A stretch of DNA of 64,000 nucleotides from an uncultured Muribaculaceae bacterium (GTDB lineage Bacteria > Bacteroidota > Bacteroidia > Bacteroidales > Muribaculaceae): NCBI GenBank assembly GCA_947632485.1, contig CANRPJ010000010.1:1-64000 (forward strand), given 5' to 3'. Below the pieces are notes generated by a model that had not been told where the DNA came from, searched no databases, and saw only the letters and a program-made list of their open reading frames with translations. How positions within the stretch are numbered: the stretch's first letter is position 1; each line of letters opens with the position of its first letter. Positions 25,933 to 33,447 of the stretch are shown here, piece by piece. Made by a program: the position numbers and the translations under genes.

Positions 25933-25963
25933 TTGCGCAGAAATGGAAGAAGTTGTATCTTTG
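25933..25963 (+). promoter_or_regulatory. Strong promoter with no ORF for about 590 bp
   Basis: TTG at 25933-25935, 20 bp, then TATCTTTG at 25956-25963, followed by C. The next gene starts at 26556. Confidence 0.7.
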
Positions 25964-25969
25964 CGCTGC

Positions 25970-26555
25970 TGCCCGATGCCGTCGCAAAGGAGTAGGGCTG
26001 CAAAAGCCTCGCGCCGTAAGGGCGGGAGGAAGCGCACCGGGGCTTCGACGCCGGAGCGAGACATAAAAAGCGTTATTGGCGCTTGGTTTCTGACCGTATG
26101 AAACTTCGCAACTTTCAGTCAATCAGGAAACCTTGCAACGATGATGCTCATGGGTATGTAGAATCCGCACCGCGTCTCCGAGAGGAGGCGTCGGCAGTGC
26201 GTATACATACGGCGTGAGGTCTGCGTTGCTCGTTTCGATTGACAAGGCAATGCGAAGGCCTCATACGGTGGAGCGAGCAACAATCGGCTTCACGCTTCTG
26301 CATTCTTCTCAGGAATACAGTTTGGAATAATGCTCCGGTCGAAGCCGCAAGAGCGAAACAAAACTGAGAAAAATGAGCAATAGTTCATTTCTTTAGGGCC
26401 AAACCTTAGTTGACGCCATTTTTGAAGAAATGGCGAAGTGCAGCACTGTGGGTTTGCGCAAAGTCGTTTTTAGAGACAGACTCCAAGATCTCTACCGGAG
26501 TATGAATCTTTCGACAGAATAATAAGCTATAAATCACTAACTTAACATCAGACAT
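25970..26555 (+). ncRNA. Structured RNA or very long leader before the LRR gene
   Basis: Helices seen: 26068-26072 with 26080-26084; a nested set of 26154-26159 with 26205-26210, 26166-26170 with 26197-26201 and 26174-26179 with 26184-26189 (GAGA loop); a second set of 26212-26217 with 26290-26295 and 26225-26232 with 26274-26281; and CGCCATTT/AAATGGCG at 26414-26435. No frame over about 90 codons is convincing. The stretch may be an independent RNA, a leader of the LRR gene, or the remnant of a repeat. I do not recognise it. Confidence 0.55.
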
Positions 26556-28118
26556 ATGACAAAACAATTACTTAAAGGAGAGCCGTGTCGCCAAATCCGG
26601 CTGGTTCTCGCTGCGCTATTGTTTGGAATTCTTGGCTGCCTGCCATCTTACTCGCAGCAGGAAATTCCATTCAAGATCACTACTACCAGCAATGGCATGT
26701 GCTCAATTACAGGTTTCGAAGATGGCTACGAAGCCTCTGGCGACCTCATCATACCTGAGGAAATCACTCAAGACGGTCAGACCTATAAAGTTACTTCTAT
26801 CGGCAACTTCGCTTTCTACGAGTGCAGTAGCTTGACTTCCATTGTGATTCCTAGTTCAGTAACCTCAATAGGTTATGAAGCTTTCTACGAGTGCAGTAGC
26901 TTGACATCCATTAAAATTCCCAATTCGGTTACTTCAATCGAAAAAGAGGTCTTCTCCGGATGTAGCGGCCTCACTTCGATTGAGATTCCTAACTCAGTCA
27001 CCTCAATCGGCGACCAGGCTTTCTCTGGTTGTAGCGGCTTGACTTCGATTGAGATTCCCAATTCAGTCACCTCAATCGGTCAGTGGGCTTTCGCTGATTG
27101 TAGCGGCCTGACTTCGGTTACAATTGGTAATTCCGTCACCTCAATCGGCTTTAGGGCTTTCATTGATTGCAGCGGCCTGACTTCCATTGTGATTCCCAAT
27201 TCCGTCACCGAAATCGGCAGCGGTGCTTTCATTGGTTGTAGCGCCCTTACTTCAGTTGAGATTCCTAACTCAGTCACAGAAATCGGTGACCAGGCTTTCT
27301 CTGATTGCAGCGGCCTGACTTCGATTGAGATTCCAAATTCGGTAATATCAATTGGCACCGAAGCTTTCGCTAATTGTAGTGTCCTGACTTCGGTTGTGAT
27401 TCCCAATTCTGTTATATCAATTGGCATCGCAGCTTTCGTTAATTGCAGTGGTCTGACTTTCATATATTACAGTACAGAGGATCCAATAAGTGGTGATTGG
27501 TCGATCTTTCAATCGTATTTCACTGATTCGGATTTTATTTACACTAATGCCACTCTCTATGTGCCGGAATCAGCTATAAAGAAGTGTAAGGAGATTAACC
27601 CGTGGAAGAATTTTGCGAAGATTGAAGCTTATGACTTTTCGAATTCAGATGTGGTTTTAGCTGAAAGCGTAAAACTGAATAAAGAAGCAGAAGAGCTGAA
27701 GGTCGGTGATACCACGACTTTGACAGCTACAGTTCTTCCCGAAAACGCCACTAACAAGATTGTGACGTGGAGCTCGAGCGACGAGACGGTTGCTACGGTG
27801 GATCAGACCGGTCTGGTAACGGCTCTGAAGGCCGGTACTGCTACTATTACCGCTGAGACTGCTAATGGTCTGAAGGCTACCTGCGTGGTGACGGTTGAGA
27901 CTAAGACGGGTGTAGATGGCGTTGAGGCTGATGCTCAGATCAGCGCCGTGGCCCGTGAAGGCGCAATCATCGTGACGGCTCCTGAGGGCATGGAGGTCGA
28001 GGTTTACTCGATGACCGGTATGCGGGTGGCCAAGACTCGCGAGCACCGAGTAGAGGGTCTCTCGAAGGGCGTCTACATCGTAAGCGTAGGCGGCAAGGCC
28101 TTCAAGGTGATAGTATAA
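26556..28118 (+). CDS. BspA-type leucine-rich-repeat surface protein
   Basis: The 520-residue protein has an N-terminal signal (hydrophobic stretch about 16-32, cut near SYSQQ). Ten BspA-type LRR units follow, of the form CSGLTSIEIPNSVTSIGxxAF (23 residues each, about 78-305). Next come an Ig-like BIG_2 domain (about 370-450, with TTLTATVLPENA and VTWSSSDETVATVD) and a C-terminal module of about 70 residues ending GVYIVSVGGKAFKVIV, which resembles Por-type (T9SS) sorting domains. BspA proteins bind host matrix or other bacteria. The repeats are near-identical at DNA level, so copy number may vary. Confidence 0.9.
   Translation: MTKQLLKGEPCRQIRLVLAALLFGILGCLPSYSQQEIPFKITTTSNGMCSITGFEDGYEASGDLIIPEEITQDGQTYKVTSIGNFAFYECSSLTSIVIPSSVTSIGYEAFYECSSLTSIKIPNSVTSIEKEVFSGCSGLTSIEIPNSVTSIGDQAFSGCSGLTSIEIPNSVTSIGQWAFADCSGLTSVTIGNSVTSIGFRAFIDCSGLTSIVIPNSVTEIGSGAFIGCSALTSVEIPNSVTEIGDQAFSDCSGLTSIEIPNSVISIGTEAFANCSVLTSVVIPNSVISIGIAAFVNCSGLTFIYYSTEDPISGDWSIFQSYFTDSDFIYTNATLYVPESAIKKCKEINPWKNFAKIEAYDFSNSDVVLAESVKLNKEAEELKVGDTTTLTATVLPENATNKIVTWSSSDETVATVDQTGLVTALKAGTATITAETANGLKATCVVTVETKTGVDGVEADAQISAVAREGAIIVTAPEGMEVEVYSMTGMRVAKTREHRVEGLSKGVYIVSVGGKAFKVIV
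26790..27465 (+). repeat. Tandem 69-bp repeats encoding LRR units
   Basis: The block ACTTCGATTGAGATTCC recurs exactly 69 bp apart (about 26973 and 27042), and diverged copies cover the whole LRR region, about ten units. These are coding repeats, not CRISPR. Confidence 0.85.
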
Positions 28119-28140
28119 GCCGCGGGGCTTCTGAATGAAT

Positions 28141-28172
28141 AAGGCCGCTACCCCCGAAAAGGTAGCGGCCTT
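28141..28172. terminator. Two-way terminator between the LRR and rubrerythrin genes
   Basis: AAGGCCGCTACC (28141-28152) and GGTAGCGGCCTT (28161-28172) are perfect 12-bp complements around CCCGAAAA, between convergent genes. Confidence 0.8.
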
Positions 28173-28194
28173 TGTGATGCTAAAGCTTTGCTTA

Positions 28195-28737
28195 TTAGTA
28201 GTTGTGGGCCTGGAGCTCGAAATATGCCTTCGGGTGGCTGCATACGGGACATTTCTCAGGCGCTTTCTTGCCAAAGTGAACGTGGCCGCAGTTGGTGCAA
28301 ATCCATGCCATGTCGCCTTCGCGAGAGAATACGATGCCTTCCTCGATGTTGGCGAGCAGTTTGCGGTAGCGCTCCTCATGCTCCTTCTCGATCTTTGCCA
28401 CTCCTTCGAAGAGGAATGCGATGTGGTCGAATCCTTCTTCGCGGGCTTCTTTGGCAAACTTGTCGTACATGTCGGTCCATTCGAAATGCTCTCCGGCAGC
28501 AGCGTCAACGAGGTTAGCGGGAGTCTCGGGCACTTCGCCGCCATGAAGCAGCTTGAACCAGAGCTTGGCGTGCTCCTTCTCGTTGTTGGCCGTCTCTTCA
28601 AAAATCTGACCGATCTGCACATAGCCGTCTTTCTTAGCTTTTGAGGCGTAGTAGGAATACTTGTTGCGGGCCATTGATTCGCCTGCAAATGCTTCCATCA
28701 GGTTTTTCTCAGTCTTTGAGCCTTTCAGTTCTTTCAT
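28195..28737 (-). CDS. rbr: Rubrerythrin
   Basis: The start at 28737 ([20 protein letters not shown]) gives a 180-residue protein of normal size; the 19 extra residues of a longer frame overlap the promoter. The ferritin-like diiron domain carries the ligand segments [19 protein letters not shown] and [10 protein letters not shown]. The C-terminal rubredoxin domain carries CTNCGHVH and CPVCSHP. It reduces hydrogen peroxide in the cytoplasm of anaerobes. It probably has its own promoter (TATATTTG on the minus strand at 28792-28799). Confidence 0.96.
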   Translation of the reverse strand: MKELKGSKTEKNLMEAFAGESMARNKYSYYASKAKKDGYVQIGQIFEETANNEKEHAKLWFKLLHGGEVPETPANLVDAAAGEHFEWTDMYDKFAKEAREEGFDHIAFLFEGVAKIEKEHEERYRKLLANIEEGIVFSREGDMAWICTNCGHVHFGKKAPEKCPVCSHPKAYFELQAHNY

Positions 28738-28791
28738 AATGTGTGATCTTAATATTGGGTTAAAAGTTTTTGCTTCTTGCGAAATCTTCTG

Positions 28792-28799
28792 CAAATATA
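28792..28799 (-). promoter_or_regulatory. -7 promoter box of rubrerythrin
   Basis: The minus strand reads TATATTTG, followed by C, 54 bp before the start codon. No clear -33 box. Confidence 0.45.
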
Positions 28800-28820
28800 A
28801 GAAGCAGTTTTGAAAAGAAA

Positions 28821-28854
28821 AAACGGAGCCAGGCCTCGACCCAAGCTCCGTTTT
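28821..28854 (-). terminator. Terminator downstream of the Spy/CpxP-like gene
   Basis: AAACGGAGC (28821-28829) and GCTCCGTTT (28845-28853) pair perfectly. A-rich DNA on the left (T-run on the minus strand) and TTTT on the right allow termination in both directions. Confidence 0.65.
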
Positions 28855-28963
28855 GTCGCTTTAGCATTGTTTTATTATCATCGGCAATGTCTGCGACAAT
28901 TACCTATATCTTTAAGACGCTTCTGATGCCAAAAGGTTTAATGGCTCCAACATCTTTTTTCGA

Positions 28964-29464
28964 TTAATTTTTCGGCTGGCGCATATTTTTATGCTTTCCG
29001 CCGCGATGACCGCCTTTGTTTTTGCACTGGCCGTCACACTTCTTCCCGTCGAGATTCTTCTTTTCGGCGCGGCGCTCCTCCATCTTAGCCTTGTTGGCGT
29101 CGAAAGTCTTGGCCTGATCCGGGGTCAGAATGCCGCGCAACTGAGAATCATATTTTTCGTTGGCTTTCTTAGCCTGCTCGCGGTTTTCCTTCCGGAGATT
29201 CTCTCTTTCAGCGCGGCGCTCGCTCTGGAGCTTCTCTACCTGCTGCTTCTGCGCATCGGTGAGGGTAATGCCTTCCATAAGAGGGGATACGCCTCCGCGC
29301 TTTCCGCCTTTGTGGCCCATCTTGCCACCGCGATGCCCTTTGCAGTCTTTACCTGCGCATTCAGTGCGGCTCTTGTTGTCGTTACTGTTGTTGGTCTGTG
29401 CAGCTGCGCTCATTCCTCCGAGTGCGATGAGGACGGCAGCCATAAGCATCGTGATTTTCTTCAT
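28964..29464 (-). CDS. Spy/CpxP-like periplasmic protein with His/Gly/Lys-rich ends
   Basis: The 166-residue protein begins with a signal peptide (MKKITMLMAAVLIALGGMSA, cut near AAAQ). The middle part has the LTxxQ pattern of the Spy/CpxP family twice: ITLTDAQKQQVEKLQ and GILTPDQAKTFDAN, separated by a charged helix. Both ends are rich in Gly, His, Lys and Cys (GHRGGKMGHKGGKRGG; KKCDGQCKNKGGHRGGKHKN), which suggests metal binding. It may act as an envelope chaperone or metal-stress sensor. The role is inferred from family resemblance. Confidence 0.78.
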   Translation of the reverse strand: MKKITMLMAAVLIALGGMSAAAQTNNSNDNKSRTECAGKDCKGHRGGKMGHKGGKRGGVSPLMEGITLTDAQKQQVEKLQSERRAERENLRKENREQAKKANEKYDSQLRGILTPDQAKTFDANKAKMEERRAEKKNLDGKKCDGQCKNKGGHRGGKHKNMRQPKN

Positions 29465-29583
29465 TTTCTTATAGGTTTTAGTTGTTTTTTCTATCTGACC
29501 CGAAGAAAATGAAAAAGTTTAAGCCCTCTTGCTGTATTTAACCAGTTTTTACAAATCTCGCGATTTGTTAACTTCCGGAAAAA

Positions 29584-31167
29584 TCAGAACTCGGAGGTGA
29601 AATGGAACCTTATGGCAGGGAAATCACTCTGCGCCATCTGGAGCACATAGTTGCTATCGGCAAGGAACACATCGCGCCCTTCCTTATCAATGGCCATAAA
29701 CTGGTGCTTACGCTTCTTAAAGGCCTCAAGAGCAGCTTCATCGTCGCTCTCTATCCAGCAGGCCTTATAGAGGCTGAGGGGCTCCCAGCGGCAGCTCGCG
29801 CCATATTCGTGGAGCAGGCGGTACTGAATCACCTCAAACTGAAGCTGGCCTACCGTGCCTACGATTTTCCGGCCATTGAAAGTATTGGTGAAAAGCTGGG
29901 CCACTCCCTCGTCGATGAGCTGCGAAATACCCTTTTCGAGCTGCTTTGCCTTCATCGGGTCGGCATTCTCCAGATATTTGAACATTTCCGGCGAGAAGGA
30001 AGGCAGACCTTTGAAATGAAGCTGTTCTCCTCCGGTCAGGGTGTCGCCGATCTTGAAGTTGCCGGTATCGGGCAGGCCCACGATATCGCCGGGCCACGCT
30101 TCATCGACCACATTCTTTTTCTGAGCCATGAAGGCTGTAGGAGCAGCGAAACGCATCATCTTTCCCTGCCTAACGTGGAGATAGTTCACATTGCGCTCAA
30201 ACTTGCCAGAGCAGATCTTCACGAAAGCGATGCACGAGCGATGGTTGGGATCCATGTTGGCATGGATCTTGAAGACAAAGCCGGTGAAACCCTCTTCCTG
30301 CGGATAGACAGTGCGCTCCACCGCCTCAACGGGGCGCGGTGAGGGAGCTATCTCTACGAAGCAGTCGAGCAGCTCTTTCACGCCGAATGTATTGAGCGCG
30401 GAGCCGAAGAATACCGGCGCCACCTCTCCGGCAAGATATTTCTCTTTGTCAAACTCGGGGTAGACTCCTTCAATCAGCTCGAGATCTTCGCGCAGCTTCG
30501 CCGCATCAGCCTCTCCGATAAGGCGATCCACTTCGGGAGAGTTCACATCAGCTATCTCCACGCGCTCTGAAACGGTCTGCTTCGAAGGCGTGAAGAGATC
30601 CAGTCCATGCTCATAAATATTGTAGACGCCCTTGAAGCGTGCTCCCATATTGATAGGCCATGTGAGCGGCCTGACGCTGATATGGAGCTCCTGTTCAAGC
30701 TCGTCGAGGATATCGAACGGATCACGCCCCTCGCGGTCCATCTTATTGACAAAGACGATTACCGGAGTCATTCTCATACGGCAAACCTCCATCAGCCTTC
30801 TGGTCTGCGTCTCCACACCCTTTGCGGCGTCGACCACGATTATTACCGAGTCAACTGCCGTAAGCGTGCGGAAGGTATCTTCAGCGAAGTCCTGGTGGCC
30901 AGGGGTATCGAGAATATTTATGGCGTAGCCTTTATAGTTGAAGCCCATCACCGATGTGGCCACCGATATTCCGCGCTGCTTCTCGATATCCATCCAGTCG
31001 GAAGTAGCGGTCTTCTTTATCTTGTTGCTTTTCACAGCTCCGGCCACATGGATCGCTCCTCCGAAGAGCAGAAGCTTCTCAGTCAGAGTGGTCTTTCCGG
31101 CGTCGGGGTGGGAGATGATGGCGAAGGTGCGGCGCACCGATGTTTCGCGGATAATATCGTCAGCCAT
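29584..31167 (-). CDS. prfC: Peptide chain release factor 3
   Basis: The ATG at 31167 gives 527 residues, the normal RF3 length. The GTPase domain has G1 [16 protein letters not shown]3 [12 protein letters not shown] and G4 NKMD. RF3-specific blocks include [12 protein letters not shown] and the domain II/III region with [20 protein letters not shown]. It removes RF1/RF2 from the ribosome after peptide release, using GTP. The start overlaps the end of the upstream DUF4924 gene by 8 bp, so the two form an operon. Confidence 0.97.
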   Translation of the reverse strand: MADDIIRETSVRRTFAIISHPDAGKTTLTEKLLLFGGAIHVAGAVKSNKIKKTATSDWMDIEKQRGISVATSVMGFNYKGYAINILDTPGHQDFAEDTFRTLTAVDSVIIVVDAAKGVETQTRRLMEVCRMRMTPVIVFVNKMDREGRDPFDILDELEQELHISVRPLTWPINMGARFKGVYNIYEHGLDLFTPSKQTVSERVEIADVNSPEVDRLIGEADAAKLREDLELIEGVYPEFDKEKYLAGEVAPVFFGSALNTFGVKELLDCFVEIAPSPRPVEAVERTVYPQEEGFTGFVFKIHANMDPNHRSCIAFVKICSGKFERNVNYLHVRQGKMMRFAAPTAFMAQKKNVVDEAWPGDIVGLPDTGNFKIGDTLTGGEQLHFKGLPSFSPEMFKYLENADPMKAKQLEKGISQLIDEGVAQLFTNTFNGRKIVGTVGQLQFEVIQYRLLHEYGASCRWEPLSLYKACWIESDDEAALEAFKKRKHQFMAIDKEGRDVFLADSNYVLQMAQSDFPAIRFHFTSEF

Positions 31168-31702
31168 TGTCGCGTTCAGCCTCCTCCTTATAGGCTTTAG
31201 CAAGGCGGGCAAGGAAGCGGGAGATCTGCGCGGCGGCATCCAGAGTGTCCTGGCTAATCTCTTTTCCCTGAATGCGAAGAAGCAGCAGGCCATAGAGAGC
31301 TGTGAAGCAGGTTTCTACTTCGTCGACCTTGGCATCGCCGGCCTTAGCCCGGATCTCCACTATATAGGGGAGGGTCTTATAGAACTCGGCGGCGTAGGCT
31401 GCTTCTTTAGGATCGTGGAGGAGCTCCCTGTGAAGCCTTTCCAGATCCATCAGGGTATTGCGGTTAATCTGCAGATGACCCCGCTCCTTTACGTCTTCGC
31501 GGCGCATCATGTCGATCAGCGATTCATACCAGTCGCGCATCTCTCGGCGCTGCTGCTCGCTAAGATCGGTGTATTTATCAATGATATTGGCCTGAATCTT
31601 ATCAATATCGAGGCCATTGGCGCGGACGAGGTCTTCTATCTGCCACATGTAGAGCAGATACTCCGCGATATTCTCTTTTCTCTTCTGTGAGGCTGTGAGC
31701 AT
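31160..31702 (-). CDS. DUF4924-family protein
   Basis: The ATG at 31702 ([20 protein letters not shown]) gives 180 residues that match DUF4924, an all-helical Bacteroidetes family of unknown function. [20 protein letters not shown] and [15 protein letters not shown] are typical stretches. A longer frame to 31801 would cross the divergent promoter region. It is cytoplasmic and precedes prfC with an 8-bp overlap. A likely promoter box (TAATTTTG on the minus strand) lies at 31729-31736. Confidence 0.85.
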   Translation of the reverse strand: MLTASQKRKENIAEYLLYMWQIEDLVRANGLDIDKIQANIIDKYTDLSEQQRREMRDWYESLIDMMRREDVKERGHLQINRNTLMDLERLHRELLHDPKEAAYAAEFYKTLPYIVEIRAKAGDAKVDEVETCFTALYGLLLLRIQGKEISQDTLDAAAQISRFLARLAKAYKEEAERDNG

Positions 31703-31728
31703 TTCCGGAACAATATTCTTTTTCGCTA

Positions 31729-31736
31729 CAAAATTA
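31729..31736 (-). promoter_or_regulatory. -7 promoter box of the DUF4924-prfC operon
   Basis: The minus strand reads TAATTTTG, 26 bp before the start codon. A plus-strand near-match (TACTTTCG at 31759-31766) may serve the divergent hydrolase gene. Confidence 0.45.
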
Positions 31737-31774
31737 CACAAAAACCGAGACTTTTGGCTACTTTCGCACCTGCT

Positions 31775-32569
31775 ATGCTTAAACTCACCTATATCTGGCA
31801 TTCTTGTTTTGTAGCTGAAACGCCGGCCTGGGCCGCAGTGTTCGATTTCTGGAAAGATCCGATGGCAGAGGAAGGGGAGCCGCCTCTCTTTCTTCAGGAG
31901 CTGCCTGAATCAAAGCCCCTGTATGTGATAGTGAGCCATCACCATAAGGATCATTTCACCCGGACGGTGTTCGACTGGCAGAAAACGCACCTTAAAACCC
32001 GCTATGTGATCAGTCATGATGTGGAGCGCAGTGTGCGCCATTTCCTTCGTGCCGACTCGATGTATAAGGGATTCCGACCCGATCCGGAGTCCGTAGTGGT
32101 TCTGAAACCAGGCGAGTCGTGGAGCGATGATTTGGTTGAGATCCGTGCTTTCGGAAGTACTGATATCGGTAATTCCTATCTGCTGATAGCCTCGGGAAAG
32201 CGCATATTCCATGCCGGCGACCTCAATGCATGGGTATGGAAAGATGAGTCGACTCCTGATGAGATAGCTGAGGCACAACGCGACTTCAAGGCTAAGATAG
32301 CTCCGCTCGAGAAGCTTGGCGGAGAGCTTGATATAGCGATGTTTCCGGTAGATTCCCGCATCGGCCGCGACTATTGGGAGGGGGCCTCAATCTTTGTGCG
32401 CGCCCTCAATGTGAAGCATTTCTTTCCGATGCATTTCTCTTTAGGAGCAGATGAGGCTGAGCAGAAGCGGTTTGCTCTTGATGCCTGCCGCTTTGAATAT
32501 TATGCCAACCCTGACAGGGGCGATTATATAGCTCTTCAGAAGCCTTATTCAGCTTTCGCCTGCTGCTGA
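31775..32569 (+). CDS. MBL-fold metal-dependent hydrolase
   Basis: The ATG at 31775 gives a 264-residue protein starting MLKLTYIWHSCFVAET, the first strands of the UlaG-like beta-lactamase fold. The metal-binding motif appears as VSHHHKDHF (H-x-H-x-D-H), and HAGDLN supplies a further ligand. The final PMHFSLG fits the last conserved His region. Its substrate is unknown. It is cytoplasmic. Its 3' end overlaps the convergent thioesterase gene by 25 bp. Confidence 0.88.
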   Translation: MLKLTYIWHSCFVAETPAWAAVFDFWKDPMAEEGEPPLFLQELPESKPLYVIVSHHHKDHFTRTVFDWQKTHLKTRYVISHDVERSVRHFLRADSMYKGFRPDPESVVVLKPGESWSDDLVEIRAFGSTDIGNSYLLIASGKRIFHAGDLNAWVWKDESTPDEIAEAQRDFKAKIAPLEKLGGELDIAMFPVDSRIGRDYWEGASIFVRALNVKHFFPMHFSLGADEAEQKRFALDACRFEYYANPDRGDYIALQKPYSAFACC

Positions 32570-33354
32570 CGGCTCACCATGCGCACTCTGGAGAAGAGAA
32601 GCGGTGAGGCTGGATTTCCGTCGGGCACTATGGAGAATGCCGTGACCTCCGGCGAAGCCGGGTCTGAGCAACGCAGGATATTTACCAGTGAGGCAGGTGG
32701 AGTTTCGTGCATGAATGATATTTCGAAACGGTCTACCCGCTTGTCATCGTGGTCTTTAAGTGAGAACTGATCGAGGATCAGAGCTACATGGCGCACGGTG
32801 TTGACGTGGCGATAGAAGTCTACGTCGGAGTAGCCATATCTATGGGTTACAACAGGGTAATTCGCTATCAGCTTACCCGGCTCGTCGGCAGCGCCCGGAG
32901 GGAGAATAATTTGGTGCTTTGCCTGAAGGGAGATCGGCACGGGCGCACCTTTGATTTCGGAAGCATCGAGGTTGAGCATACGCAGGTCGTGAGACTCGCG
33001 GGTGGCATAATTCATAGCCATCCAGATCGAGCGGCACCAGCCGATAGGGGAGCCATCACCACCCCGGAGCTCGAAAACACGGGTTGAGAACCTACGGTTC
33101 ATGCTCTCGATCCAGGTGGCGAGGGTATAGTTTTCATATATCTCCGGATAGCGTCTCGCTTCTATAGAGAATCTTACAAGCACCCAGCCGCATCCCAGAT
33201 CCGCCATATCCGGATTACCGATATGGAGGGAGTTGGCATGATCGGTAGCTACATCTATAATCTTAGTGACCAGCACCGGAAGCGACAGTTCACCCTCGGC
33301 GTTGGCCTCCCCTGGAGTCACTCGCCCGCAATAAGCGTATTCATCGTTTGCCAT
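32545..33354 (-). CDS. Acyl-ACP thioesterase
   Basis: The ATG at 33354 (MANDEYAYCGRVTPGEANAE) gives 269 residues, the usual length for the bacterial acyl-ACP thioesterase family (two tandem hot-dog domains). SLHIGNPDMADLGCGWVLVR in the first half and the second-half block HRYGYSDVDFYRHVNTVRHV, with the Asn/His catalytic region, support the call. It releases free fatty acids from acyl-ACP and so sets chain length for lipids. The promoter (TAACTTTG on the minus strand, 33386-33393) overlaps that of the divergent outer-membrane protein gene. Confidence 0.92.
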   Translation of the reverse strand: MANDEYAYCGRVTPGEANAEGELSLPVLVTKIIDVATDHANSLHIGNPDMADLGCGWVLVRFSIEARRYPEIYENYTLATWIESMNRRFSTRVFELRGGDGSPIGWCRSIWMAMNYATRESHDLRMLNLDASEIKGAPVPISLQAKHQIILPPGAADEPGKLIANYPVVTHRYGYSDVDFYRHVNTVRHVALILDQFSLKDHDDKRVDRFEISFMHETPPASLVNILRCSDPASPEVTAFSIVPDGNPASPLLFSRVRMVSRQQQAKAE

Positions 33355-33385
33355 AGTTCTTATCAAACCCTGAAAAAAGCCAAGG

Positions 33386-33412
33386 CAAAGTTACGAAAAA
33401 TTCGTAATTTTG
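33386..33412. promoter_or_regulatory. Back-to-back -7 boxes of divergent genes
   Basis: Minus strand TAACTTTG at 33386-33393 (thioesterase) and plus strand TAATTTTG at 33405-33412 (outer-membrane protein) lie 11 bp apart, with the palindrome CGAAAAATTCG between them. The two transcription bubbles cannot form at the same time. Confidence 0.5.
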
Positions 33413-33447
33413 CAGTTGGCGGGTATATCGGCCCGCGGTTAGAGCAA

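Noticed and set aside
26790..27465. Regular repeats that could suggest a CRISPR array
   Set aside because: The 69-bp units are in frame and encode LRR modules; there are no unique spacers and no cas genes.
29551..29568. Palindrome ACAAATC/GATTTGT near the end of prfC as a terminator
   Set aside because: Neither strand has a T-run after it, so I did not call a terminator.
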